From assembly GCF_009377175.1 (NCBI RefSeq), contig NZ_VJZD01000035.1:1-53103 (forward strand): 53,103 nucleotides of DNA, in the 5' to 3' direction. Both the position numbers and the translations under genes were made by a program. Positions 9,303 through 17,526 of this stretch are shown piece after piece. Source of the DNA: Streptomyces adustus (GTDB lineage Bacteria > Actinomycetota > Actinomycetes > Streptomycetales > Streptomycetaceae). Each line of letters opens with the position of its first letter. Position 1 is the first letter of the stretch. Under the pieces are notes generated by a model. It had not been told where the DNA came from and searched no databases. It saw only the letters and a program-made list of their open reading frames with translations.

Positions 9303-9347
9303 CGCGCCGGCACCCCGCCGACCGCTCGCGCCGGCACCCCGGCGACC
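9303..9347. repeat. two direct copies of a 21-bp unit, 24-bp period
   Basis: Copies differ at one position and are separated by three bases. They sit just downstream of the stop codon of the formamidase-like gene. Confidence 0.7.
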
Positions 9348-9362
9348 TGTCACGTCCGTGGC

Positions 9363-10265
9363 TCACCAGGCCAGTTGGGCTATCTCCTCCGCCACCACCG
9401 CGCACGCGTCCGCCGCCGGGTCGATCAGCGGGAAGTGGCCGACCTCCGCCAGCAGCGTCAGCCCCACCATCTCGCCGGCCTTGGCCGCCGCGTCCGCGAA
9501 CGCCTCGGCGACCGCCGGCGGGACGTCCAGGTCGTCACGGCCCTGGACGAGGGTGGTCGCGATGCCGGTGGGAAGCAGCAGCGCCGGATCGGCGTACGGC
9601 TGCCGTATGCCGAAATACTCCTCGCCGCCCAGGAGTTGTCCTGCCGCGCCACCGCACACCGTCAGCTTCTCGGAGACCGCGAAGTCGGCGATCGGGGCCA
9701 GGGCGACCACCCCGCGCAGCGCGGCGGGGCCGTCGAGCCGCCAGGGGGCGTCGCCCGGCAGGACGTGCCGGGCCGCCGCCCACAGGGCCAGCTGACCGCC
9801 CGCCGAGTGGCCGACGACGACCGTACGGCGCGGGTCCGCCTGCGGGAGGGCCTCCGGGACGAGCGCGGGAAGGGCGTCCAGCGCGGCGGCCACGTCGTCG
9901 AAGGTGTCCGGCCAGCGCCCGGCGACCGGGGCGGCGCCGTCCGGCGCGGGGGTCGTGGCACCGCGCCGGTACTCGACGTTGGCCACGGCGAAGCCCCGGC
10001 GGGCGAGGAAGTCCGCGAACGGGGTGATGTGCCGCCGGTCGTACGGGGCGCGCCAGGCACCGCCGTGCAGCAGGACGACCAGGGGGGCCGAGGCGTCGGC
10101 GTCGGTCCCCGTGCGCGGGGCGTAGAAGTCGATCACCTGGTCGGGATGGTCGCCGTACGCGGCGGTGCCGTCGGGGTCGACGGCGGGGTGCGAGAAGGCC
10201 GACTCCTCCTCCGCGGCGGCACGGGCCGCTGCCGCGGCGTCAGGGGCTGCTGCGTCGTCCGGCAT
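9363..10265 (-). CDS. kynB: alpha/beta hydrolase, probable kynurenine formamidase
   Basis: 300 residues, cytoplasmic. The oxyanion-hole motif HGGAW follows a strand (LVVLLHGGAWRAPYDRR), and the nucleophile Ser lies in GHSAGGQLALW; both are typical of the hormone-sensitive-lipase and formamidase group. Asp (RDDLDVP) and His (EVGHFPLID) residues near the C-terminus complete the triad. Context decides the function: it follows kynureninase and tryptophan 2,3-dioxygenase on the same strand, supplying the N-formylkynurenine hydrolysis step. I recall that the equivalent S. coelicolor gene was shown to have this activity. The start is the ATG before PDDAAAP; upstream readings run through non-coding sequence. 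The 254-base gap to kynureninase leaves room for its own promoter. Confidence 0.8.
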   Translation of the reverse strand: MPDDAAAPDAAAAARAAAEEESAFSHPAVDPDGTAAYGDHPDQVIDFYAPRTGTDADASAPLVVLLHGGAWRAPYDRRHITPFADFLARRGFAVANVEYRRGATTPAPDGAAPVAGRWPDTFDDVAAALDALPALVPEALPQADPRRTVVVGHSAGGQLALWAAARHVLPGDAPWRLDGPAALRGVVALAPIADFAVSEKLTVCGGAAGQLLGGEEYFGIRQPYADPALLLPTGIATTLVQGRDDLDVPPAVAEAFADAAAKAGEMVGLTLLAEVGHFPLIDPAADACAVVAEEIAQLAW

Positions 10266-10483
10266 GCTCCAACCTCTCAGCGACGAAACGGACTTTGCCG
10301 GCCGGGGCTGGGTACACCGAGGGAATTCGGCCGTTGGCGGGGACGGTATCAGGCCGGTGACATGGGCGGACACGCAGATGTCACGCTCGGTGAGGGCTCG
10401 GGCCCGCCCTTCGGCCGCACCTGGGGCCGGTCCGGCGCCGCACCCGGAGGAAGCCCCCGGGCGAGACACCGTACGGCCGTCAA

Positions 10484-10511
10484 TTGCCTGTTGCCTGTTG
10501 CCTGTTGCCTG
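10484..10511. repeat. heptanucleotide microsatellite (TTGCCTG x4)
   Basis: Four perfect tandem copies of ttgcctg lie nine bases beyond the kynureninase stop codon, in the gap before the formamidase-like gene. Confidence 0.9.
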
Positions 10512-10519
10512 TTGAGGCA

Positions 10520-11740
10520 CTAGCTCCGCGCGTGCACCTCGTCCAGCACCTCGGCCAGCACTCGTGCCGCCCGCTCCGCGTCCGCGAAGCCGACGTACAG
10601 GGGCGTGAAGCCGAACCGCAGGACGTCGGGGTGCCGGAAGTCGCCGACGACCCCGCGTTCGATCAGCCGCTTCATGACCTCACCGGCACCGTCGCAGCGC
10701 AGCGCCACCTGGCTGCCCCGCTCCTCGTGCGCCTCCGGGGTCACCGACCGAACGCGCCCCTCGGGCACGTACGCGTCGACGCACTCCAGGAAGAAGTCGG
10801 TCAGGGCCAGGGACTTGGCGCGCACCGCCTCGACGGTGACACCGTCCCAGACCTCCAGGGCCGCCTCCAGCGCGAGCATCGACAGGATGTCCGGGGTGCC
10901 CACCCGGCCCCGTACCGCACCCGAGGCGGGCTCGTAGGCGCTGCGCATGCCGAAGGGCTCGGCGTGCGAGTTCCAGCCGGGCAGCGGGGAGTCGAAACGG
11001 TCCTGGAGGTCGTGGCGCACATAGAGGTACGCCGGTGATCCCGGGCCGCCGTTGAGGTACTTGTAGGTGCAGCCGACCGCGAGGTCCACCCCGTGCTCGT
11101 CCAGGCCGACCGGCAGCGCGCCCGCGCTGTGGCACAGGTCCCAGACGGCGAGCGCACCCGCCGCGTGCGCCGCGGCGGTGAGGCCGGGCAGGTCGTGCAG
11201 CCGGCCCGTGCGGTAGTCGACGTGGTTGAGGAGCACCGCGGCGGTACGGCCGGACAGCGCGCCCGGCACCTCGGCCGGTTCCACCGGGCGCAGGGTGCAG
11301 CCGGTCATCCGGGCCGCCGACTCGGCGATGTAGCCGTCCGACGGGAAGGTGCCGGCGTCCACGACGATCTCGTCCCGCCCCTCCTCCGCCATCCGCACCG
11401 CCGCCACCAGGGCCTTGAAGACGTTGACGCTGGTGGAGTCGCCGACCACGATCTGCCCGGGCGCCGCGCCCACGAGCGGAGCGATCAGGTCACCGATCCG
11501 TTCGGGCGCGGTCCACCAGCCGCCCTCGGTCCAGGAGCGGATGCGCAGCTCGCCCCACTGGCGGCCGACGACGTCCGCCATCCGGCCGGGGACGGCCACG
11601 GACAGCGCGCCCAGCGAGTTGCCGTCCAGGTAGACGGTCTCGTCGAGGACGAACTCTGCGCGCTTGGCGGCCAGTTCGTCGACGGCGTCCAGCTTCTTCG
11701 CACGCGCCTCGTACTCGGTGGGACCGGTCGTCTCAGACAT
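10520..11740 (-). CDS. kynU: kynureninase
   Basis: PLP enzyme of 406 residues that cleaves kynurenine to anthranilate and alanine. Family marks are present: the N-terminal VYLDGNSLG, cofactor-binding GDSTSVNVFK, HVDYRTG, the DLCHSAGALPV strand with the cofactor Asp, and the Schiff-base Lys in CTYKYLNGGPG. Length is normal for the family. It begins eight bases inside the end of the tryptophan dioxygenase gene, so the two are coupled and should be made in step. With no kynurenine monooxygenase nearby, the expected product is anthranilate. Confidence 0.96.
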   Translation of the reverse strand: MSETTGPTEYEARAKKLDAVDELAAKRAEFVLDETVYLDGNSLGALSVAVPGRMADVVGRQWGELRIRSWTEGGWWTAPERIGDLIAPLVGAAPGQIVVGDSTSVNVFKALVAAVRMAEEGRDEIVVDAGTFPSDGYIAESAARMTGCTLRPVEPAEVPGALSGRTAAVLLNHVDYRTGRLHDLPGLTAAAHAAGALAVWDLCHSAGALPVGLDEHGVDLAVGCTYKYLNGGPGSPAYLYVRHDLQDRFDSPLPGWNSHAEPFGMRSAYEPASGAVRGRVGTPDILSMLALEAALEVWDGVTVEAVRAKSLALTDFFLECVDAYVPEGRVRSVTPEAHEERGSQVALRCDGAGEVMKRLIERGVVGDFRHPDVLRFGFTPLYVGFADAERAARVLAEVLDEVHARS

Positions 11741-12572
11741 GGGACCTCGCCGTCCACAGCTCGGGGAAAACGTTCTTGCGGGCACGCTTCTCCAGCCAGG
11801 CCACGCCGGCCGAGCCGCCGGTGCCGGCCTTGGCGCCCATCGCGCGCCGGGTGGCGACGAGGTGGTCGTTGCGCCAGCGCCACACCAGTTCGGCGACGTC
11901 CGTGAGCGCCTCGCCCAGTCGGGCGACCTCGTCGCCGGCGTCACCGGAGTAGACGGCCGTCCAGACCGCCTCGACCTCCGGGGACGGCTCGTAGCGCAGG
12001 GTGACGTCCCGCTCCAGGACAGCGGCCGGGACGGCGTGCCCGCGCCGGACCAGGAGGCGCAGCACCTCGTCGTACAGGCTCGGCTCCTGGAGCGCCTTCT
12101 CCAGCTCGGCGTGGACACGCGGCGCGCCGCGGTGCGGGACCAGCATCGACGCGGACTTCTCGCCGAGCAGGAACTCCATCCGCCGGTACATCGCCGACTG
12201 GAAGCCGGAGCCCTCGCCGAGGGCCGCGCGGTAGGAGTTGAACTGGGCCGGGGTGAGCTGTCCGAGCGGCTTCCAGGAGGCGTTCAGCGCCTCCAGCTCG
12301 CGTACGGACCGCTTCAGCGCGTCGATCGCCACCGGCACCCGGTCCTCGCGCAGGGCCTGCGCGGCGGTCTCCCACTCGTGGACGACGACGGTGAACCACA
12401 GCTCCATGACCTGGGTCGTGACCAGGAAGACCATCTCTCCGGGATCGTCCGAGAGGGTGTGCTGGAGGTGGGTGAGCACGTCCGCCTTGACGTAGTCCTC
12501 GTACGGCGTCGTGCCTGCGAAGTCGAGATGCGGGGTCTCCGGCTCTTGAGCCTGGCGAGCCTCGTGGGACAT
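11733..12572 (-). CDS. kynA: tryptophan 2,3-dioxygenase
   Basis: Heme dioxygenase of 279 residues that opens the indole ring of tryptophan to N-formylkynurenine. The family pattern is clear: TPYEDYVKADVLTHLQH near the N-terminus, EMVFLVTTQVMELWFTVVVHE in the first helices, and the C-terminal substrate loop GAKAGTGGSAGVAWLE. A strong AGGAGA ribosome binding site precedes the ATG. It is the first gene of the kyn group; a terminator-like hairpin just upstream separates it from DUF3151, so its own promoter must lie in the roughly 100 bases before the start. Confidence 0.96.
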   Translation of the reverse strand: MSHEARQAQEPETPHLDFAGTTPYEDYVKADVLTHLQHTLSDDPGEMVFLVTTQVMELWFTVVVHEWETAAQALREDRVPVAIDALKRSVRELEALNASWKPLGQLTPAQFNSYRAALGEGSGFQSAMYRRMEFLLGEKSASMLVPHRGAPRVHAELEKALQEPSLYDEVLRLLVRRGHAVPAAVLERDVTLRYEPSPEVEAVWTAVYSGDAGDEVARLGEALTDVAELVWRWRNDHLVATRRAMGAKAGTGGSAGVAWLEKRARKNVFPELWTARSHV

Positions 12573-12676
12573 CGCTGTCTCCTGTTGTGTACTCCGGGTA
12601 GCGGTCCGCCCCTGCCATTGTCGACACGGGGGCCCCGGTCCCCAACGGGCATCCTCCGCGATCGTCCCTCGAAAGA

Positions 12677-12708
12677 GCAAGGCCCGCCTGGTCACAGGCG
12701 GGCCTTGC
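12677..12708 (-). terminator. intrinsic terminator after the DUF3151 gene
   Basis: A perfect 14-bp inverted repeat (gcaaggcccgcctg and its complement) with a four-base loop lies 20 bases beyond the DUF3151 stop codon. There is no long T-tract, as is common in Streptomyces. Confidence 0.85.
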
Positions 12709-12727
12709 ACCATGAGCGCCGGAAGTC

Positions 12728-13141
12728 CTAGCCCAGCGTCTGGGCCGCCGCCGGCGAGGAGTCCTTCAGGAACTGCGAGCAGCGCTCGTACTCCGCCTGC
12801 TCCCCGATCGCCTGGGCGGCGCGGGCGAGGGCGTGCAGGGCGCGCAGGAAGCCGCGGTTCGGCTCGTGCTCCCAGGGGACCGGCCCGTGTCCCTTCCAGC
12901 CGTTGCGGCGCAGCGCGTCCAGACCGCGGTGGTAGCCCGTACGGGCGTAGGCGTACGACTCCACGACGGCGTCGCGCTCGAACGCGTCGTCCGCCAGCTG
13001 GGCCCAGGCCAACGAGGACGTGGGGTACTTGGCGGCGACGTCGGCGGGTGCGGTGCCGGCGGCGAGCAGCTCGCGCGGCTCGGGCTCGTCGGGGAGGTGG
13101 GTCGGGGGCGGACCACCGAGGAGGTTCTCGTGCATCGTCAT
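12728..13141 (-). CDS. DUF3151 family protein
   Basis: 137 residues, soluble, conserved among actinobacteria as DUF3151. It is largely helical, with short TPR-like stretches such as SSLAWAQLADDAFERDAVVESYAYARTGYHRGLD and GFLRALHALARAAQAIGE, and the conserved WKGHGPVPWEHEPNRGF segment. No catalytic motif is visible and its function is not known. It sits alone between the MFS exporter and the kyn genes and has its own terminator, so it is probably monocistronic. Confidence 0.85.
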   Translation of the reverse strand: MTMHENLLGGPPPTHLPDEPEPRELLAAGTAPADVAAKYPTSSLAWAQLADDAFERDAVVESYAYARTGYHRGLDALRRNGWKGHGPVPWEHEPNRGFLRALHALARAAQAIGEQAEYERCSQFLKDSSPAAAQTLG

Positions 13142-13308
13142 GGACCCCAGTCTGCTGCATCGTCCTTGATCGGTAACGGTTGCGCCCGGCCCTGCCGAAC
13201 AGGTGCCTCCGGCGGTCCGGGCCCGGTCGGCTCGACCGGCTCGGCCGCCCCCGCCCGGACCGGGGACCAGGGCGATGTCGACGTCCGGCGGGACCAGCGC
13301 GGGAAGTC

Positions 13309-14811
13309 CTAGGGCCTGCCCGGCCCGGCCGTGCCCGTCCGGGCGCGGCCGGGTTCCACCGGTGGCGAGGTCACACAGCCGTGTGTACGGCACTCGGGGC
13401 GGCGGCAGTCCGGGGCCGGGCGGCGCACGGTCGTGAACGCGATCGCCGCCCCGACCACCAGCACCGCCGCGCACAGCGGCATCGCCCGCCGGAACGCAGC
13501 GTCGAAGGCGGCCGCCGAGCGGTAGGCCTCCGGCCCCATCCCGGCCAGCAGCGGCAGCGCGGCCACCGCGACGAGCCCGGCCGCGCGGGCCGCCGCGTTG
13601 TTGACCCCGCTGGCCAGGCCCGCCCGCGAGGTCTCCACGGAGGCGAGCACGGTGGCGGTCAGCGGCGCGACCAGCGCGACCATGCCGAGGCCGAGGACGA
13701 GCAGCGCGGGCAGCACGTCCGGGACGTACGAGGCGCCCGGTCCGACGCGCAGCATCAGCAGCATTCCCGCCGCGCACAGCAGCGGGCCGACGGTGAGCGG
13801 GATGCGCGGGCCGATCCGCTCGCCCAGCTCGCCCGAGCGGGCGGACAGCAGCAGCATCAGGGCGGTGGTCGGCAGCAGCGCCGTACCGGCGCCGAGGGCC
13901 GAGTAGCCGACCACGACCTGGAGCTGGAGCGCGGTGAGGAAGAAGAAGCCGCCGAAGGCCGCGTACACGCACAGCGTGACCACGTTGACGGCCGTGAACT
14001 GGCGGGACGCGAAGATGTCCGGCGGCAGCATCGGGTCGGGGCTGCGCTTCTCGACGTACACGAAGGCGACCGCGGCGAGCACGCCCAGGACCGCGCTGAG
14101 CACCACGACGAGGGAGCCGCTGCTCGCCTCGACCAGGGCGTACGTCACCAGGGCGAGCGCGAGGGCGCCGAGCACCGCGCCGGGCACGTCGAAGCGGCCG
14201 TGCGCGCGCCCGTCGGAGGACTCGGGGACATGGCGCACGGCGACGGGGGCGCAGATCAGTGCCAGGGGGACGTTGAGGAGGAACACCCAGCGCCAGCCCG
14301 GCCCGTCCACCAGCCAGCCGCCCAGGAACGGGCCGACGGCCGCGCCGATGCCGCCGAAGCCGGACCACAGACCGACCGCCCGGCCCCGGTCGTCGGGGTG
14401 GAAGGACGCCTGGATCAGGGCGAGCGAGCCCGGGGTGAGCAGGGCGCCGCCGATCCCCTGGAGGGCGCGGGCGGTGATGAGGACGCCGCTGTTCGGGGCG
14501 AGGCCGCACAGGAGCGACGCGGCGGCGAACCAGATCACGCCGAGGACGAAGACCTTGCGCCGGCCGTAGTGGTCGCCGAGGGAGCCGCCGAGCAGGATCA
14601 GCCCGGCCAGCGTCACCATGTACGCGTTGACGGTCCACTGGAGGGCGGCGAGGTCGGCGTTCAGGTCGCGGCCGATGGTGGGCAGCGCGACGTTGACGAC
14701 GGTCGAGTCCAGCATGGCCATGCTGGATCCGAGGACCGTGGTGAGCAGGATCCAGCGGCCGGTGGGGCTGGAGATCCTGACGGCGGGGACGTGCTGTGCG
14801 GGGACAGCCAT
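13309..14811 (-). CDS. MFS drug exporter, DHA2 (EmrB/QacA) type
   Basis: 500 residues with about 14 membrane segments. DHA2 marks are visible: MLDSTVVNVALPTIG in segment 1, motif A GGSLGDHYGRRKVF, and motif C in segment 5 (GFGGIGAAVGPFLGGWLV). Proton-driven efflux of amphiphilic drugs is the usual role. The C-terminal tail after the last membrane segment is Arg/Pro rich with two close Cys residues and looks unstructured. No regulator is adjacent. The stop is followed by 167 bases without a gene before DUF3151. Confidence 0.93.
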   Translation of the reverse strand: MAVPAQHVPAVRISSPTGRWILLTTVLGSSMAMLDSTVVNVALPTIGRDLNADLAALQWTVNAYMVTLAGLILLGGSLGDHYGRRKVFVLGVIWFAAASLLCGLAPNSGVLITARALQGIGGALLTPGSLALIQASFHPDDRGRAVGLWSGFGGIGAAVGPFLGGWLVDGPGWRWVFLLNVPLALICAPVAVRHVPESSDGRAHGRFDVPGAVLGALALALVTYALVEASSGSLVVVLSAVLGVLAAVAFVYVEKRSPDPMLPPDIFASRQFTAVNVVTLCVYAAFGGFFFLTALQLQVVVGYSALGAGTALLPTTALMLLLSARSGELGERIGPRIPLTVGPLLCAAGMLLMLRVGPGASYVPDVLPALLVLGLGMVALVAPLTATVLASVETSRAGLASGVNNAAARAAGLVAVAALPLLAGMGPEAYRSAAAFDAAFRRAMPLCAAVLVVGAAIAFTTVRRPAPDCRRPECRTHGCVTSPPVEPGRARTGTAGPGRP

Positions 14812-14849
14812 GGAGAGATCATCCCTCCACGGCTGTCCCCGGGCCAGCC

Positions 14850-14875
14850 CCCGGCGGACCCGCGGGTCCGCCGGG
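14850..14875 (-). terminator. terminator hairpin after fba
   Basis: A 26-base perfect palindrome centred on cgcg starts nine bases after the fba stop codon and lies between fba and the MFS exporter gene. Confidence 0.75.
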
Positions 14876-14883
14876 AACGCCGG

Positions 14884-15906
14884 CTACTTGATCCGGGTGC
14901 CCGCGGAGCGCAGGTTCTGCGTGGCCTCGACGACTCGCTTGGCCATCGACGCCTCGGCCAGCTTGCCCCAGGTGCGCGGGTCGTAGGTGGACTTGGAGCC
15001 GACCTCGCCGTCGACCTTCAGCACACCGTCGTAGTTGCGGAACATGTGGTCGACCACGGGGCGGGTGAACGCGTACTGCGTGTCCGTGTCGATGTTCATC
15101 TTCACGACGCCGTTCTCCAGCGCGGTGGCGATCTCCTCCTCGGAGGAGCCGGAACCGCCGTGGAAGACGAAGTCGAACGGGGACGCCTTGCCGAACTTGG
15201 CGGCCACGCCGTCGTTCAGCTCCTTGAGGAGCTCCGGGCGCAGGACGACGTTGCCCGGCTTGTACACACCGTGGACGTTGCCGAAGGACGCGGCCAGCAG
15301 GTAGCGGCCCTTCTCGCCCAGGCCCAGCGCCTCGACCGTGCGGATCGCGTCCTCGACGGTGGTGTAGAGGGAGTCGTTGATCTCGTGGGAGACGCCGTCC
15401 TCCTCGCCGCCGGTTGGGGTGATCTCGACCTCGAGGATGATGTTCGCGGCGCGGGCCTTCTCCAGCAGCTCCTGGGCGATGGCCAGGTTGTCGGCGAGGG
15501 TCTCCGCCGAACCGTCCCACATGTGGGACTGGAACAGCGGGTTGCGGCCGGCCTTGACGCGCTCCGCGGAGACGTCGATCAGCGGACGCACGTACCCGTC
15601 GAGCTTGTCCTTCGGGCAGTGGTCGGTGTGCAGCGCGACCGTGACCGGGTACTTCTCGGCGAGGATGTGCGCGTATTCGGCCAGGGCCACCGCGCCGGTG
15701 ACCATGTCCTTGCTGTACTGGCCGCCGAGGAACTCGGCACCGCCGGTCGAGATCTGGATGATGCCGTCGCTCTCCGCCTCGGCGAAGCCGCGCAGAGCCG
15801 CGTTCAGGGTCTGGCTCGAGGTGACGTTGATGGCCGGGTAGGCGAACTTGCCTGCCTTCGCCCGGTCGAGCATCTCGTTGTAGACCTCGGGGGTTGCGAT
15901 GGGCAT
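14884..15906 (-). CDS. fba: class II fructose-bisphosphate aldolase
   Basis: Zinc-dependent aldolase of glycolysis and gluconeogenesis, 340 residues, full length. Zinc and substrate motifs include HTDHCP, the FHGGSGSS phosphate loop and the NIDTDTQYAF segment of class IIa enzymes. A strong AAGGAG ribosome binding site is placed eight bases before the ATG. It lies in a run of minus-strand genes, but 200 bases separate it from pyrE upstream, so a separate promoter is likely. Confidence 0.97.
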   Translation of the reverse strand: MPIATPEVYNEMLDRAKAGKFAYPAINVTSSQTLNAALRGFAEAESDGIIQISTGGAEFLGGQYSKDMVTGAVALAEYAHILAEKYPVTVALHTDHCPKDKLDGYVRPLIDVSAERVKAGRNPLFQSHMWDGSAETLADNLAIAQELLEKARAANIILEVEITPTGGEEDGVSHEINDSLYTTVEDAIRTVEALGLGEKGRYLLAASFGNVHGVYKPGNVVLRPELLKELNDGVAAKFGKASPFDFVFHGGSGSSEEEIATALENGVVKMNIDTDTQYAFTRPVVDHMFRNYDGVLKVDGEVGSKSTYDPRTWGKLAEASMAKRVVEATQNLRSAGTRIK

Positions 15907-16106
15907 CTGTCCGCTCCTTGTATGTGCGGGTGGGGTTCTGCGTTTACGGCCCTGACCTAGACCTTGAGTGTGACGTCGTCGTCGGCGACATCTTTCCAGA
16001 CCTCGGCCGATGCTGGGTGCAGCGCGTCCCGCCCTGTGGACAACTTCCGTCCGACCGCCGAACACCCCGGGCAACCCCGTACGACGGTCGAACGGAAGGC
16101 CAAGGC

Positions 16107-16655
16107 TCAGTCCAGGCCCAACTCGTCCTTGGAGAACGCGAAACGGTAGGGCACGCCCGCGCCCGCCTCGATCTTCTCGGCGGCGCCGGTCGCCCGGTCG
16201 ACGATGGTCGCCACGGCGACCACCTCGGCACCGGCCGCGCGCACGGCCTCGACCGCGGTGAGCGGGGAGCCGCCGGTGGTGGAGGTGTCCTCGACGACCA
16301 GCACGCGCCGCCCGGCGATCTCCGGACCCTCGACCTGCCGTTGCAGACCGTGCGCCTTCGCGGCCTTGCGGACGACGAAGGCGTCCAGCTTGCGTCCGCG
16401 CGCGGCGGCCGCGTGCAGCATGGCCGCGGCCACGGGATCGGCGCCCATGGTCAGGCCGCCGACGGCGTCGAAGTCGAGGTCCGCCGTCAGGTCCAGCAGC
16501 ACCTGGCCGACCAGCGGGGCGGCCGCTCCGTCGAGGGTGATGCGGCGCAGGTCGACGTAGTAGTCGGCCTCCAGACCCGAGGAGAGGGTCACCTTGCCGT
16601 GCACCACGGCCTTGTCCTTGATCTGCTGCAGCAGCTCGCCACGTACATCCGTCAT
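16107..16655 (-). CDS. pyrE: orotate phosphoribosyltransferase
   Basis: De novo pyrimidine enzyme that makes OMP from orotate and PRPP; 182 residues. The PRPP-binding loop VLVVEDTSTTGGSPL is present, along with the N-terminal SGLEADYYVDLRR and GLTMGADPVA. It begins ten bases after the epimerase-like gene stop, so the two form one transcript. Other pyr genes are not nearby, as is usual in Streptomyces. Confidence 0.96.
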   Translation of the reverse strand: MTDVRGELLQQIKDKAVVHGKVTLSSGLEADYYVDLRRITLDGAAAPLVGQVLLDLTADLDFDAVGGLTMGADPVAAAMLHAAAARGRKLDAFVVRKAAKAHGLQRQVEGPEIAGRRVLVVEDTSTTGGSPLTAVEAVRAAGAEVVAVATIVDRATGAAEKIEAGAGVPYRFAFSKDELGLD

Positions 16656-16665
16656 GCCAGCCAGC

Positions 16666-17454
16666 TTAGATGCGGCGCCAGCTCCAGGTGGTGGTGGCCT
16701 CCAGCGGCTCCAGCGGGGTGACCAGGCGCGGGAGGGTGTTGAGCCCGTTCGGCGGACCGGTCTGCGGCTCGACGCACACCGCGGCCTCCTGCTCGTCGTA
16801 GACAACCACCCACGCCTCGGGGCTGGTCACCTTCAGCTCCAGCCGCTCCGGCCAGGTGAGGGTGACGTCGACCCCGCCGGGCATGCCGAAGCAGTCGTCC
16901 CAGGGGCCCGGCCGGGGCTCGACGCGGTTCCCGGTCGGCAGATGGTCCTCGCCGCGCTCCTCCTGCCAGGCCGGTTCGAAGGCGATCCGGACGTCCTGGC
17001 CGCCGAGGTTGCGGTGGAACCAGGGGTGCCAGCCGATCTGCGCCGGGAAGGAGGACGCGTACGTCTCCACCGACATGGTGAGCGTGAGGGCGTCCGGGGT
17101 GAGGGCGACCGCCTGGGTGACCCGGCCGGTGAAGGGCCAGGGCTCGACCAGGTCGTACGTGATGACGGCCTCGTCCGCCGCCTTGCGCGCCACCCGCCAG
17201 GCGCCGTCGCGGGCGGTGCCGTGGATGGCGTGCGGCGGGGAGTTGAGCGGCATCTGGTGGAGGGTGCCTCCGTCCCGGAACGCTCCGCCGCGGATCCGCC
17301 CGCACCAGGGGACCATCGGGAAGCAGCCGAACCGCTCGCCCTGCCGGAGCAGCTCGACGCCGCCGATCCGCAGCCCGCCGATCCGGCCGCCGTTGCCCGG
17401 CTGTACTACGACTTCCGCGTCTCCCGCGGTCAACGTGATGTCTTCGTTACTCAC
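16666..17454 (-). CDS. aldose 1-epimerase family protein
   Basis: 262 residues, galactose-mutarotase-like beta-sandwich. Recognisable parts are NGGRIGGLRIGG, MVPWCGRIRGG, the His of HAIHGTARDG, GWHPWFHRNL with the second conserved His, and VCVEPQTGPPNGLN with the conserved Glu. These are the usual catalytic positions, so activity on a hexose or hexose phosphate is plausible. It is directly upstream of pyrE with a ten-base gap. The true substrate is not deducible. Confidence 0.9.
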   Translation of the reverse strand: MSNEDITLTAGDAEVVVQPGNGGRIGGLRIGGVELLRQGERFGCFPMVPWCGRIRGGAFRDGGTLHQMPLNSPPHAIHGTARDGAWRVARKAADEAVITYDLVEPWPFTGRVTQAVALTPDALTLTMSVETYASSFPAQIGWHPWFHRNLGGQDVRIAFEPAWQEERGEDHLPTGNRVEPRPGPWDDCFGMPGGVDVTLTWPERLELKVTSPEAWVVVYDEQEAAVCVEPQTGPPNGLNTLPRLVTPLEPLEATTTWSWRRI

Positions 17455-17526
17455 GGAACGACCCTACTGGGCGGATCAAGGGGGCCGCCGGGGTGCGGGG
17501 CCCTCGGGCACCCGCCCGCCCGGTGC

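Noticed and set aside
9363..14811. A specialised-metabolite cluster around kynureninase and the MFS exporter
   Set aside because: No assembly-line, tailoring or cluster-specific regulatory genes. The exporter is separated by DUF3151 and a terminator.
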